Below, piece after piece: positions 1 through 8,595 of a stretch of DNA of 64,000 bases (the first letter of the stretch is position 1; every line of letters begins with the position of its first letter). A program made the translations under genes and the position numbers. The stretch comes from Pseudomonas taetrolens (GTDB lineage Bacteria > Pseudomonadota > Gammaproteobacteria > Pseudomonadales > Pseudomonadaceae), in the NCBI RefSeq assembly GCF_900475285.1, contig NZ_LS483370.1, positions 2,184,001-2,248,000 on the forward strand. The letters are read 5' to 3'. Below the pieces are notes generated by a model. That model ran no database searches. It saw only the letters and a list, made by a program, of their open reading frames with translations, and was not told where the DNA came from.

Positions 1-532
1 CATGCGGGAGACATCAAGCAGATCGTCAACCAGTCGTGAAATACGCTGTACTTGGCTCTCAATCAACTCACACATTCGCGGTAGCTGATCACTAGGCAGC
101 CGGACCATACGCTCTGCAATCATGCTAATGGGTGTTAATGGATTTCGCAGCTCATGGGCCACCAATGCAAGTACGCTTTTCTGCTGACTCAGCGCGCGCT
201 CGGCGGCAGCCTGAAGGTCTTGAGCACTGAGCGCAGCTATGACCAACTGCGCGTTAGCCTCGCGCAGCTCTTGAAACAAACTCTGCTCCTCCAAGTGAGG
301 GGGGGGCTGCAGCATCTGATTGTGCCAATAGAATCGCCAACACTAACTGTTGATTGGCCTCAATTACTTGTTCGACCTGCTGGGTATCCACCAGCCGGCT
401 ACTTGCGTCGCTCAATTGTTTTTGTAGTGCTGCTAATACGGCGCGAGCTTCAACAGTTTTTTGACCAAGCAGGAAGAGTTCGTGAGCAGCATTGGCTATC
501 TCTCGCTCATTCTTGCCACCGGCAATACTCAT
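1..532 (-). pseudogene. Sensor histidine kinase, frameshifted and cut by the window edge
   Basis: Read on the minus strand from an ATG at 532, a charged helical region of about 75 residues runs into a run of eight C (plus-strand G at 299-306) and then stops near 254. If one C is removed, the frame continues without a stop to the window edge and contains a typical HisKA block (VAHELRNPLTP, then a second helix ending in RISRLVDDLLDVSRM), with the phosphoacceptor His in HELRNP. The ATPase domain would lie beyond the left edge. The start is only 9 bp after the stop of the KaiC-like gene, so both are probably co-transcribed. The frameshift could be a true mutation, a slippage-prone switch, or a sequencing error in the homopolymer. 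The kinase assignment is secure from the HisKA motif; its signal is unknown. Confidence 0.75.
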
Positions 533-541
533 GAGTCGAAC

Positions 542-2023
542 TCAAACATTTTTCTCTCCTGCGCGTAAGGCTCCTGAATTCTGTTTTGTCGGTCGCCCAC
601 CGAGCAAGCCTTCCTGATCTGGCAGCATTTCGCCAATATGAAGGCCGTTATCGTCGATGTGGTATTGACGCAACTCATCGGAATGGGCGCTGGCTCGCAC
701 CTTGACCACGGCCATGATACGCAACAAGCGACTCTCTACTTCAATATAGCGTTGAACGATGATTGCGTCGGTCAGAAACGCCGTGCCATAAGGACTAAAA
801 CGCAGATCGGTGTAGCGGTCTTCCAACTCCGAGGTCATCAAGACGCTGACCCCAGCACGGGTCAACGCGGTGACCATGCGCGACAGCGACTCGCGGAAGT
901 CTTCGCGAAAGGTCGGAGCCAGCGCCAGCTCGAAGCCGGACAACGAATCGATGACCACCCTCGTGGCTTTTAGTCGGCGGATCTCGCTGAGCAGCAAATG
1001 GACGATTTCGTCGATAGATAGGTCTGGCGCACGGCTATCCACCAAACCGACCTGACCGCTTTGGATCAGGCTTGCCAACGTGGCATTTTGCGAGTGGTTG
1101 GGGCGTTGTTCGAACACAGCGATCACACCGGTTTCGCCATTGCGCGCGCCTTCGGCCAAGAAGGTCGCCGCCAGAATGCTTTTGCCCGAACCCGACGGCC
1201 CGGCCACTAGCAAGGAATAACCGCGAGGCAGCCCCCCGCCGAGCATCTCGTCGAGCTGTGGCACGCCCATTGTCAGGCGTTTGATGGGAAATTCTAGCGG
1301 TGCTTCAACTTCAACCTGATTGAGGGCGGCGGGTGCAAAGACCTTGATCCCGGATGTGGCGATACGAAAGGTGTGCAGCCCCGGCAATGTCGGTTGTCCG
1401 CGCATCTTCATGATTTCCATTTTGCGCACCATCGAGTTGCGCTGAACGCTCTGACGCAGCCAGATCAGGCCGTCGGCTACGGTGAAAATCGGATTGGTGT
1501 CGGTTTCGGTGAAATATTCACCAATTAGGAAGGTCGTTGCTTGCCAGGTGGTCATCAACATGCCTAATTGCTGAACAAATTGCGGCAGGTTGTTGTTGGG
1601 ATTGTCTTGAGTCTGGCTCGCCAGTACCACGGAGCGGAACGAGTCGACAAATACCAGCGACGGAGAGTAAGCCTCTACCTCGCTTACGATTCGCCGTAGC
1701 ACCTCGTCCAGATCCCCGGCCAGGGTGTCGTCGGCCAAGTTAATGTAGCGGATTGACTGGTTGATCGCTTCGCTGTCGAAAAAATCGAATTGCTGCTGAT
1801 AACGCAGCATCTTCAGCGGTGGCTCGCCGAGTACTGTAAAAAACAGAGCAGGGCGTTCGGGCGTCGCCAGGGCAAACATCATCTGATGCGCCAAGGTGGT
1901 TTTGCCGCAGCCAGGCGGGCCTGCGATCAGGTTGAACGAAAATTCCGGCAGTCCTCCACCCAGCACCTCGTCAAGTCCTGGCACGCCGGTGGCCAAGCGG
2001 TTGATAGTCACTTTGGTGTTCAT
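542..2023 (-). CDS. KaiC-like tandem RecA-fold ATPase
   Basis: A 493-residue protein with two KaiC/RadA-type ATPase domains in tandem. Walker A motifs are GPPGCGKT at 35-42 and GPSGSGKS at 275-282, each preceded by the family signature GVPGLDEVLGGGLP or GVPQLDEMLGGGLP. The length matches the double-domain KaiC family. In non-cyanobacteria such proteins are usually linked to stress or signalling rather than to a proven clock. The chosen ATG at 2023 has an AGGAAA Shine-Dalgarno and overlaps the stop of the upstream small gene by four bases (ATGA). A histidine kinase follows 9 bp downstream, suggesting a signalling operon of small protein, KaiC and kinase. No KaiA- or KaiB-like gene is seen in the window. 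The ATPase family is certain; the biological role is not known. Confidence 0.88.
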   Translation of the reverse strand: MNTKVTINRLATGVPGLDEVLGGGLPEFSFNLIAGPPGCGKTTLAHQMMFALATPERPALFFTVLGEPPLKMLRYQQQFDFFDSEAINQSIRYINLADDTLAGDLDEVLRRIVSEVEAYSPSLVFVDSFRSVVLASQTQDNPNNNLPQFVQQLGMLMTTWQATTFLIGEYFTETDTNPIFTVADGLIWLRQSVQRNSMVRKMEIMKMRGQPTLPGLHTFRIATSGIKVFAPAALNQVEVEAPLEFPIKRLTMGVPQLDEMLGGGLPRGYSLLVAGPSGSGKSILAATFLAEGARNGETGVIAVFEQRPNHSQNATLASLIQSGQVGLVDSRAPDLSIDEIVHLLLSEIRRLKATRVVIDSLSGFELALAPTFREDFRESLSRMVTALTRAGVSVLMTSELEDRYTDLRFSPYGTAFLTDAIIVQRYIEVESRLLRIMAVVKVRASAHSDELRQYHIDDNGLHIGEMLPDQEGLLGGRPTKQNSGALRAGEKNV

Positions 2024-2454
2024 GGTGAAGTTTCCTGCGAAAGGGTGTCGCTCAAAGAAGGTTTCCACACGCCACGAAGCAAACGTGCGGTGAGCGAGGG
2101 CCCGATCAGCGTGGTCAGCAGCTCGTAAAAGGTAGTCAGCAACACTTCACCGAAAAACAGCGCATCGGTTTCGCTTTGCTCAGCGATTACGGACTTGAGG
2201 GCAGTCAGATCCATGCCGGGCTGCACTCTGTCAAAGGTGTTGGCCAAACGTGGATTAGTGGAGGTGCACAGGTGGAGGCTGCGGCGATAAAGCGCGGCAA
2301 CGCCTTGCTGGCCGATGATGGGCGTGAGGGCTTCGTCCATATCCTGCAAGGTTGAAATGATCGCTTGGGCGATCCTTTCAGCATCAGCATTGGAACCAAC
2401 AAGGTGCGCCAGAGAAGCTACGATCTGGCTGCTCTCTTCGCTAAGCGTGGACAT
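2020..2454 (-). CDS. Small unknown protein upstream of the KaiC-like gene
   Basis: A 144-residue, mostly helical, acidic protein with no motif that I recognise. It opens the apparent operon with the KaiC-like ATPase, its stop overlapping the KaiC start by four bases, so translation is probably coupled. It does not resemble the short thioredoxin-like KaiB. The start at 2454 (MSTLSEES) is a guess, since no strong ribosome binding site is visible and an upstream in-frame start near 2493 is possible. A role as sensor or regulator of the ATPase is inferred from position only. Confidence 0.6.
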   Translation of the reverse strand: MSTLSEESSQIVASLAHLVGSNADAERIAQAIISTLQDMDEALTPIIGQQGVAALYRRSLHLCTSTNPRLANTFDRVQPGMDLTALKSVIAEQSETDALFFGEVLLTTFYELLTTLIGPSLTARLLRGVWKPSLSDTLSQETSP

Positions 2455-2493
2455 GACTGACTGGTATCTGATGGACAGAGCTTGATGGTACAC

Positions 2494-2893
2494 CCTATGG
2501 CTATCTATCGAGCTTCAATCGAACGCAGCATTGCAATTGATATCAATTACAGTGGCAGAATGAGTTTTTGCATGCAGTTTGATCAACCGCGCCTGGTCGA
2601 TTGCTGTCCTTTTCTGTTCACTCAGGCAACATCGACCGACCCGCGCATCTTCACCCAGTTCGTGAGCTCCATGATGGCAGCTTCAAGGGCAAGCTGATTT
2701 TCGTAGATATTAGGGTGGCACCGGGCGCACCGAATACCGCTTGCAGCGGTTGCAGGCGGGCCGCTACGTGTGGAACTGCGACAGCCAGTAAGCCCGCCGC
2801 GTTACGAATAACGAACAGAAAGGTGGATCGGTTCAGGCGATAGGCGCTAAAAAATAGCAAGTTGCATCAGCGCCTACATTGACCGTGTGGGAA
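2494..2893. other. Intergenic stretch without a clear gene
   Basis: About 400 bases between the KaiC operon and sodC. Only short overlapping reading frames occur, none with a convincing ribosome binding site or recognisable motif. Parts could be a decayed gene, but I could not assign a family. The 5' part should hold the promoter of the KaiC operon. Confidence 0.4.
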
Positions 2894-3415
2894 TCAGATC
2901 ACGCCGCATGCCACGCGGTCACCACCACCACCCAACGGCTTGGGCATATCCGAATGGTTATCGCCACCGGCATGGATCATCAGCGCGTGGCCTTTGATCT
3001 CTGAGATGCTCTTTAGTCGCGGAGCTAGCACCGGGTAGGTGGCCATGCCGTCGGCGGTCACGTACACCGCCGGCAAATCCCCCAGGTGCCCGTCGGCATA
3101 CGGCCCAAGATGCTTGCCGGTTTTCTGCGGATCGAAATGCCCACCTGCCGCCAGCGCAGCACCTTTGACACCATCCTTCTCACCCGCTTCGCAACTGCCG
3201 TTTTCGTGCAGATGGAAACCATGCACACCCACCGGCAGTGATTTGAGATTCGGCGTGAACAGCAGGCCATAGGGCGTCTCAGTAATCGTTATCGCGCCGA
3301 TAGCTTGTGGCGCACCGTCGGCGCTCACCATATTTATGGGTATATCTTGGGAAGCTGCGTGGGACGTGCCTATTGCGAGGGTACCGATCAAACCAAACCA
3401 CAGTGAGTTTTTCAT
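2894..3415 (-). CDS. sodC: Periplasmic Cu/Zn superoxide dismutase
   Basis: A 173-residue precursor that dismutates superoxide in the periplasm. Residues 1-20 form a Sec signal peptide ending in SHA. The copper/zinc site is visible: HGFHLHENG (His68, His70), GGHFDP (His93), His102, His110, and a C-terminal [15 protein letters not shown] block. Cys75 and the Cys near the end (ACGVI) would form the conserved disulfide. The length is normal for the bacterial family. An AGGAGTC Shine-Dalgarno lies just before the ATG. It stands alone with its own upstream region and is not linked to the steroid genes. Confidence 0.95.
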   Translation of the reverse strand: MKNSLWFGLIGTLAIGTSHAASQDIPINMVSADGAPQAIGAITITETPYGLLFTPNLKSLPVGVHGFHLHENGSCEAGEKDGVKGAALAAGGHFDPQKTGKHLGPYADGHLGDLPAVYVTADGMATYPVLAPRLKSISEIKGHALMIHAGGDNHSDMPKPLGGGGDRVACGVI

Positions 3416-3855
3416 AGTTGACTCCTGAATTGTATGAGCGATTTTTGAGAGAGCGAACTCTTAGACGGTAAGCAATTAACTGCCGATGAAGTGGATTGTG
3501 ACGACGCACAATGACTCGCTAGCATAAACATGAGAGTTGGTGGGCAATTCAGAAGTTTCATATGAATGTGAATAGCCCCAAGTTTCGTAGAAACTTTCGA
3601 GAGGCAGCTTATGGCCGATAGTTGCCTGTCATTAATGGCCGGTTTGTAACTGGCAAGCTCCATCTATCGTTTGAAAGTGTTGCTTCCTGTGCGTCTTCTA
3701 CACTGACGAAGCTCGCAAGTGACCCGTTGGTCACGACATCGGGTCCACTGTCTTTGCACGTTGCCGGTAACGCTTTCCAGCCTTTGTGGGTTGACGCAGG
3801 CGCTGATAATCACCCTGCAACCCCACACCAACCAGATCGCGAGGGGACACACGCC
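3416..3855. other. Divergent intergenic region between sodC and an alpha/beta hydrolase gene
   Basis: About 440 bases with no convincing coding sequence; it separates two divergently transcribed genes and should hold both promoters. It contains the palindrome at 3719-3734 described separately. Short frames on either strand lack ribosome binding sites and recognisable motifs. Confidence 0.4.
3719..3734. promoter_or_regulatory. Perfect palindrome, possible operator
   Basis: GTGACC-CGTT-GGTCAC is a perfect 6-bp inverted repeat with a 4-bp spacer, about 120 bases before the hydrolase start codon. The form fits a homodimeric repressor site, but no cognate regulator is adjacent and the site occurs once here. 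Confidence 0.3.
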
Positions 3856-4686
3856 ATGAACGCAATTACGACCAAAGACGGCACCAGGATTTTCTACAAG
3901 GATTGGGGGCCGAAAGACGCGTCGCCCATCGTGTTTCACCACGGTTGGCCGTTGAGCGCTGATGACTGGGACAACCAGATGATGTTCTTCTTGCTCAAAG
4001 GCTACCGGGTGATCGCGCATGACCGCCGCGGACACGGGCGCTCGACCCAGACGTGGGAGGGCAACGAAATGGATACCTACACCGCCGATGTCATCGAGCT
4101 GACCGATGTGCTCGACCTCAAGGGGGCGATCCATGTCGGCCACTCGACCGGGGGTGGTGAAGTCGCACGCTACGCCGCGCGAGCCAAACCGGGACGTGTT
4201 GCCAAGGCCGTACTGATCAGCGCGGTTCCACCCATCATGGTCAAGTCGGAAAAGAATCCTGGAGGCTTACCTCTGGAAGTTTTCGACGGGTTCCGTTCGG
4301 CATTGGTTGCCAGTCGTGCGCAGTTTTACGTGGACGTGCCGGCGGGGCCGTTCTACGGCTTTAATCGACCCGGGGCCAAGGTCTCGCAAGGCGTCATCGA
4401 CAACTGGTGGCGTCAAGGCATGATGGGCGGCGCAAAAGCTCATTACGACTGCATCAAGGCGTTTTCTGAAACCGATTTTACCGAAGATTTAAAGGCGATT
4501 CAGGTGCCGACGCTGGTTATGCATGGCGAGGACGATCAGATCGTGCCGTTTGCAGATTCTGCGCCGCTTTCGGCCAAACTCTTGAAGCATTCCACGCTCA
4601 AGACGTACCCGGGCTTTCCTCACGGAATGCCGACGACCAACGCGGATCAGATCAATGCTGATTTGTTGGCGTTTATTCGCGGTTGA
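3856..4686 (+). CDS. Alpha/beta hydrolase, non-haem chloroperoxidase/arylesterase type
   Basis: A 276-residue cytoplasmic alpha/beta hydrolase. The nucleophile elbow is GHSTGGG, the acid lies in HGEDDQIVP and the catalytic His in FPHGMPTT. The N-terminus ([13 protein letters not shown]) and [12 protein letters not shown] segment are typical of the cofactor-free haloperoxidase/perhydrolase group, whose physiological substrates are mostly esters or lactones. The ATG at 3856 is preceded by GAGGGG at a 9-base distance; upstream in-frame codons lack this signal. It stands alone. The family is certain, the substrate unknown. Confidence 0.85.
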   Translation: MNAITTKDGTRIFYKDWGPKDASPIVFHHGWPLSADDWDNQMMFFLLKGYRVIAHDRRGHGRSTQTWEGNEMDTYTADVIELTDVLDLKGAIHVGHSTGGGEVARYAARAKPGRVAKAVLISAVPPIMVKSEKNPGGLPLEVFDGFRSALVASRAQFYVDVPAGPFYGFNRPGAKVSQGVIDNWWRQGMMGGAKAHYDCIKAFSETDFTEDLKAIQVPTLVMHGEDDQIVPFADSAPLSAKLLKHSTLKTYPGFPHGMPTTNADQINADLLAFIRG

Positions 4687-5089
4687 GCAATGCGCCGTGA
4701 CGGCGGCTGCACAAGATATGGGGACCGATTTGTTTTCGATGAAAATAGATCTATCCCTTTTTTCACACCAACGCTCCAGTAAGCAGCGTTGAGCGACCGG
4801 TTTTAGCCGAAAGCTGCCCTTTGTGACAGGCTGCTATCGGCCAGAATCGGTCACTGATCAAGAACCACACGCTACGCTGTAGCTAGAAACCCTTCCTTTG
4901 GGCCGTGCCCACTGAAACGCCTACCACGGCCTGTGCAAATGTCGTTATGTATTGGTTTTCAACTTCGTCCACAAGCGAGTACCAAGCCGTGCGATGGCAG
5001 CCGGGAGATCCTCAACGGTGAATAACTTGTCCATTACACTTTTAGGCGGGTAAATCGCCAGGTCCTGCTTCACGGACGGAATGACGTAT
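4687..5089. other. Intergenic stretch with one doubtful short frame
   Basis: About 400 bases. A 63-codon frame (4945-5136, minus) overlaps the 3' end of the cho remnant in another frame; it has no recognisable motif and its first residues are simply the frameshifted cho tail, so I do not call it a gene. Nothing else is evident. Confidence 0.4.
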
Positions 5090-5539
5090 TCATCCGCCGC
5101 AATTTTCGCCCCTGTAGGTGCCGGCGCATTTTCCAATTTGAGCCCTGAAGCAGCTGCGGCCTGTCGATTGTTCGAGGCCCAGCAGGCCGTCGCGGATGCG
5201 CAGGGAGCACAGTCGTTGCTGGCGCCGCAGCCGCTTGTTCTTCAACGGTTGCAGCTCTTTGATCAGCCGCGACTCCAGCAATAAGGCGCCGATTTCCCCG
5301 GCAGTTTGCTGGTATTCGATGCGTTGTGCCTGGCGCAGCATCCGGGCTTCTTCAGGTGTTCGGAGGTGCGCCAGCAGTCGGCTGCGAATATCGATACTTT
5401 TTCCGATGTAGGGCGGTATCGAGTCGCCCTCGGCGTAAAACATGTACACCCCGGGAGCGCGGGGAGCTGCCTCGACCTGAGCGCGTAGGTGTGCGGGATA
5501 CACATGGACCGGGTCGGAGAGAGCAGGGCGGATGGGCAT
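5090..5539 (-). pseudogene. cho: Remnant of cho, a UvrC-like GIY-YIG endonuclease
   Basis: 149 residues remain of a protein that is normally near 290. The N-terminal GIY-YIG nuclease domain is good: APGVYMFY, then PPYIGKS, IRSRLLAHL and the ALLLESRLIKELQPLKNKRLRR segment with the metal-binding Glu. After LCSLRIRD the sequence jumps directly to LLGLEQSTGRSCFRA, which in Cho and UvrC lies several dozen residues later, so an internal deletion is likely. After KCAG it goes out of frame and stops. Cho makes the alternative 3' incision in nucleotide excision repair; this copy probably cannot. The start at 5539 has AAGG upstream. Confidence 0.6.
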
Positions 5540-5677
5540 TGTGGAACCTTCGTCGCTGATCATTGGGCGCATTGATCGCGCATGGCCAATCTGACACTCA
5601 TCGACCTGGCAGGGCTCGATTGAAGTGCAATGACCCTGGCGGTAATTGCGCTCAACAGCCGCTGCAGGTCTGTTGCG

Positions 5678-6589
5678 TCAGCGCCAGATGCCACGCCGCA
5701 CTTTCCCCGGTGGCGCGCCATAGACTTCCTTGAATTTTTTGCTGAATGCCGCCTGGGATTGGTAACCCGCCTGCAACGCAATATCGCTCAATCCCAGGTG
5801 AGAATGGCTAAGCAGGCTGAATGCCAATTCCATCCGGACTTGCGTGAGCAATACCCAGGGAGACACACCCGACACGCGAACGAAGGTCCGCATAAAGGTC
5901 GCACGGGACATGTTGGCGGTTTTGGCCAGGGTTTCAATCGTCCATGGCTGGGCAGGGTCAGCCAGCATCGCCTGCCAAACGGGCCCCAGGCGCTTATCGC
6001 TGAGCAAGGCGAGCATGCCGGTCTCTTGGCCGTGGGTGGCTAAATGGGCGCGAAGGATGAGGGTGAATAGCGCCTGAGACAGGGCGTCGAGCAAAAAACG
6101 GGCACCTGCCTGATCGGAGTCGGCCTCTGCGCGGAGTATTTCGATCAGGGCAGGCAAAGAGCCGTTTGCCGCAAAAGCACCTCGGGGGATCACCAGATAT
6201 TCCGGCAACGAAGCAAACAGCAGTGAAGCCCGGTTGTAGTAAAAGCTGCCGCAGAGCATGTCCAGATCCACACTCGAACCGCCAATGCGCTGAACGGGTA
6301 AACCTCCATCCGAGACAGGTTTCGGCGATGTGGGGGCAACGATTTTGCCGAGGCTATGCATGACATGTGGCAAGCCACCAGCCAGCAACAGGATGTCTCC
6401 GGCACGCATGGGCAGACGCTGGCCGCCCGGGAGCTCTACTTGGCACTCACCGGCCAGTACGATGTGGTAAGGCGCGGTACCCAAGGCTTCCTGTTCATGT
6501 TGCAGCGCCCAGTCACCCTGAAATTGACAGCGTACATCCAGGCTGCCGCGAACGTTGGCAAGGCTGATGAGTTTATCGATCGGGTTCAT
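5678..6589 (-). CDS. AraC-family regulator with cupin sensor domain
   Basis: A 303-residue regulator. Residues 1-190 form a cupin-type ligand-binding domain (HIVLAGECQVELPGG, MRAGDILLLAGGLPH). The last 100 residues hold two helix-turn-helix motifs of the AraC type, including TIETLAKTANMSRATFMRTF and LSDIALQAGYQSQAAFSKKFKEVYG. It is divergent from the AhpD-like gene at 6698 with about 110 bases between, which suggests it controls that gene. This group of AraC proteins commonly sits beside oxidoreductase or AhpD genes. It is 6 kb from the steroid cluster, and none of the shared motifs of that cluster lies next to it. Confidence 0.88.
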   Translation of the reverse strand: MNPIDKLISLANVRGSLDVRCQFQGDWALQHEQEALGTAPYHIVLAGECQVELPGGQRLPMRAGDILLLAGGLPHVMHSLGKIVAPTSPKPVSDGGLPVQRIGGSSVDLDMLCGSFYYNRASLLFASLPEYLVIPRGAFAANGSLPALIEILRAEADSDQAGARFLLDALSQALFTLILRAHLATHGQETGMLALLSDKRLGPVWQAMLADPAQPWTIETLAKTANMSRATFMRTFVRVSGVSPWVLLTQVRMELAFSLLSHSHLGLSDIALQAGYQSQAAFSKKFKEVYGAPPGKVRRGIWR

Positions 6590-6697
6590 TTGAGCGTATC
6601 GGAGAAAAAACTCAGCCTATCGAACAAGCCCGTTGCGGGACATTGCATACACTCAATGAGTCGAAACATGATCACCACCTGCTCAGGAGTTAACGTA

Positions 6698-7039
6698 ATG
6701 TTCAAAAACTGGTCCGAACTGCTGCCCAATATTCAGAAAGCTTTCGGTGCGCTGGGCAAGAGCAACCCCAAAATGGTCAAGGCTTATATGGCCCTTGGTG
6801 AAGCCTCTGCCGAAAACGATGTACTGGATGCCAAGACCCGCGAATTGATTTCGATAGCTGTTGCCGTCACCACCCGCTGCGACGGGTGTATTGCCGCTCA
6901 CACTGATGCCGCGATCAAGGCTGGTGCGAGCCGTGAAGAGGTTGCCGCGACTCTGGCCACCGCGATTTCGCTGAATGCCGGCGCAGCCTATATCTACTCG
7001 CTGCGTGCACTTGAAGCATACGACACCTTGAAAAAATAA
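6698..7039 (+). CDS. AhpD-like carboxymuconolactone decarboxylase family protein
   Basis: A 113-residue all-helical protein with the AhpD active-site motif CDGCIAAH (Cys61, Cys64, His68), typical of alkylhydroperoxidase-like disulfide reductases. The TRELISIAVAV segment precedes it as in the family. A CAGGAG Shine-Dalgarno sits 8 bases before the ATG at 6698. It is divergent from an AraC regulator and is followed by a strong terminator, so it is probably a single-gene unit for oxidant defence. The exact substrate cannot be told from sequence. Confidence 0.88.
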   Translation: MFKNWSELLPNIQKAFGALGKSNPKMVKAYMALGEASAENDVLDAKTRELISIAVAVTTRCDGCIAAHTDAAIKAGASREEVAATLATAISLNAGAAYIYSLRALEAYDTLKK

Positions 7040-7061
7040 CGCATCGCACATGACGGCAACG

Positions 7062-7093
7062 GCCCCGGGCACTTCAGTGTACCGGGGCTTTTT
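7062..7093 (+). terminator. Rho-independent terminator after the AhpD-like gene
   Basis: GCCCCGG stem, 13-base loop, CCGGGGC, then TTTTT, 22 bases after the stop codon. Confidence 0.85.
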
Positions 7094-7256
7094 ATTGCAC
7101 CCTCGATATTCAGCACGGCAATACCGCAATGTTGTCCTCCGGCACGTCCGGAATGGCTGCGGGGCATCCGTTCGTCCAAAGTTCGGCACTTGCCGCTGAA
7201 ATTAAACTCTTACAGACAGGCACGGATATCCCGCGCTTCAGCAATGGAGAGTCAGC

Positions 7257-7454
7257 ATGGACATCGACAAAAGCGCGCCCGGGAACCTCTCTCAGCAGGG
7301 GGTAACGAGTGGTACGGACAACGAAGCAGGGCTCGATCCGAGGCCGGGGAAGCGTGAAGTTCCAGTGCCCGGGAAAAACAAGGCGCCTCATGAAGAAGAC
7401 ATGACGGACGTGGGGGCAGCCGACTCGGTAGCGAGTGAGCATCCTGAATCATGA
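7257..7454 (+). CDS. Small hydrophilic unknown protein
   Basis: A 65-residue, charged, low-complexity protein rich in Gly, Pro, Glu and Asp (MDIDKSAPGNL...), probably disordered. GGAG lies 7 bases before the ATG and a terminator follows 18 bases after the stop, which together support a real short transcript. No function is recognisable. Confidence 0.55.
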   Translation: MDIDKSAPGNLSQQGVTSGTDNEAGLDPRPGKREVPVPGKNKAPHEEDMTDVGAADSVASEHPES

Positions 7455-7470
7455 GGCGAGCGACTGGCAG

Positions 7471-7752
7471 TCAAAAAGCCCGGCCACCGTATCGGGCTTT
7501 TTTGTGCGCAGCAGATAAAGCCCGGGCGTGCCGAATGCATAGCCAATCCAGGCAGGCAACCTCGCGCTGAGCATCTGCAGAGCGTTTGAGTTGGGTAAAA
7601 CGTCGCCATACACCCGGATCATCAAAGCCATTGGCGATGATTATGCAGGCTGCTGCATCGAGTCGGTCTGCTTCGAAGAACAGGCCCGCGTTCAGGATGA
7701 GTTGTGCATTCCAGTATTCGTTGCCAGCGGATCTACAGCGTGAAATGTTCAT
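7471..7752 (-). CDS. Possible small unknown protein
   Basis: A 93-codon frame rich in Ala, Arg and Cys with no recognised motif. A weak GAG precedes the ATG. Its last codons run through the terminator stem at 7473-7503, and codon choice is unremarkable, so it may be spurious. It is listed because it is followed and preceded by credible small genes on the same strand. Confidence 0.35.
   Translation of the reverse strand: MNISRCRSAGNEYWNAQLILNAGLFFEADRLDAAACIIIANGFDDPGVWRRFTQLKRSADAQREVACLDWLCIRHARALSAAHKKARYGGRAF
7473..7503. terminator. Bidirectional Rho-independent terminator
   Basis: AAAAAGCCCG, 10-base loop, CGGGCTTTTTT: a GC stem flanked by A-run and T-run, so it can stop transcription from both sides. 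Confidence 0.8.
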
Positions 7753-7788
7753 GATGATTGACTCGTGCCGCTCCTCGGCATAGCCATT

Positions 7789-8007
7789 TCAGCGCCACTG
7801 AACGTCGGTGATGCCGTATTTTTCAGCCATTGGCCTGGAGAACAATTTGAGTGGCGGTTTGCCGGGTTTTGGAATGGGGGTCGCCCCCGCGTCACAGCCC
7901 GCCCACTGCCAGGCGTCCTCAGTGCTCATCCGTGCCGCTCGAACCGTGAGTTTCTTCGGAGCACCATGCAGTTTGTACTCGATGGTAAAGAGGTTTTGCT
8001 GACTCAT
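7789..8007 (-). CDS. Small conserved Pseudomonas-type protein (DUF6555-like)
   Basis: A 72-residue protein reading MSQQNLFTIEYKLHG and ending SRPMAEKYGITDVQW. The pattern (short basic N-terminal strand, central DAWQWAGCDAGA, C-terminal GIxxVxW) matches my memory of the small DUF6555 family common in Pseudomonas. This is a recollection, not a search result. The function of the family is unknown. GGAGCC lies upstream of the ATG at 8007. Confidence 0.6.
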   Translation of the reverse strand: MSQQNLFTIEYKLHGAPKKLTVRAARMSTEDAWQWAGCDAGATPIPKPGKPPLKLFSRPMAEKYGITDVQWR

Positions 8008-8346
8008 GTCTGTTATGGCTCCTTGCTGCCTTTCAAGGCAGATGTTTATTGAAGGCTCTCAAAACGTCAGACAAACCGTGGTTGGCAAAATTCATTCATT
8101 TTTCGGTGGCGCATTTTCGAGCGGCAAGGAAGCGCTGTTCAGCGGTGAGGGCGGGAAGGGCGCCGGGGAATCAACCACGGGTTGTTGCAGTCAATCACTA
8201 ACTCGCTGTTTTTAAATAAATTTATTTCAGACTCGGGGTTCCCAAGTTGAAATAATGTTGATATATTTCCGCGCATTCCTGCACAGGCCACCCCGTTGGC
8301 CGCTACGAATCAACCTATTCGAAGTCAGCAGGATCGCAACAGCTAC
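8008..8346. other. Intergenic stretch before tRNA-Gln
   Basis: About 340 bases. It becomes AT-rich near its end, with the palindrome AAATAAATTTATTT at 8214-8227 and TTGAAATAATG/TATATT segments around 8245-8270 that may form the tRNA promoter. No protein gene is evident. Confidence 0.4.
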
Positions 8347-8421
8347 AGGGGCGTCGCCAAGCGGTAAGGCAGCAGGTTTTGATCCTGCCATGCGTTGGTT
8401 CGAATCCAGCCGCCCCTGCCA
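8347..8421 (+). tRNA. tRNA-Gln (anticodon TTG)
   Basis: The 7-bp acceptor stem AGGGGCG/CGCCCCT closes at 8347-8353 and 8411-8417, followed by encoded GCCA. The anticodon stem GCAGG/CCTGC flanks the loop TTTTGAT, giving anticodon TTG at 8379-8381. The T arm GGTTCGAATCC is canonical. Length is 75 with CCA. Confidence 0.95.
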
Positions 8422-8595
8422 TTTTCCAGATCTCATCCCGTTGATATAAAGCCGCAAGCGGCCGTTGTCATGGATGAGTGATTTGGTCAGAGCGCCTGCT
8501 CTGGCCCGTCCGGCCTGACGCTTCCTGCGTCAGTCGCCAGCTTCCAGACACCTCTGCATTTCCGCGCACACTGCCGGGTAAACCCCTGCTCCTGT

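Noticed and set aside
2494..2893. Transposase remnant
   Set aside because: Short frames look like worn coding sequence, but no transposase motif or terminal inverted repeat could be recognised.
4945..5136. 63-codon protein gene
   Set aside because: Its 5' part is the out-of-frame tail of the cho remnant, and it has no motif or convincing ribosome binding site.
5678..6589. AraC protein as the regulator of the steroid cluster
   Set aside because: It is divergent from an AhpD-like gene, 5.5 kb outside the cluster, and no copy of the 19-bp motif lies near it.
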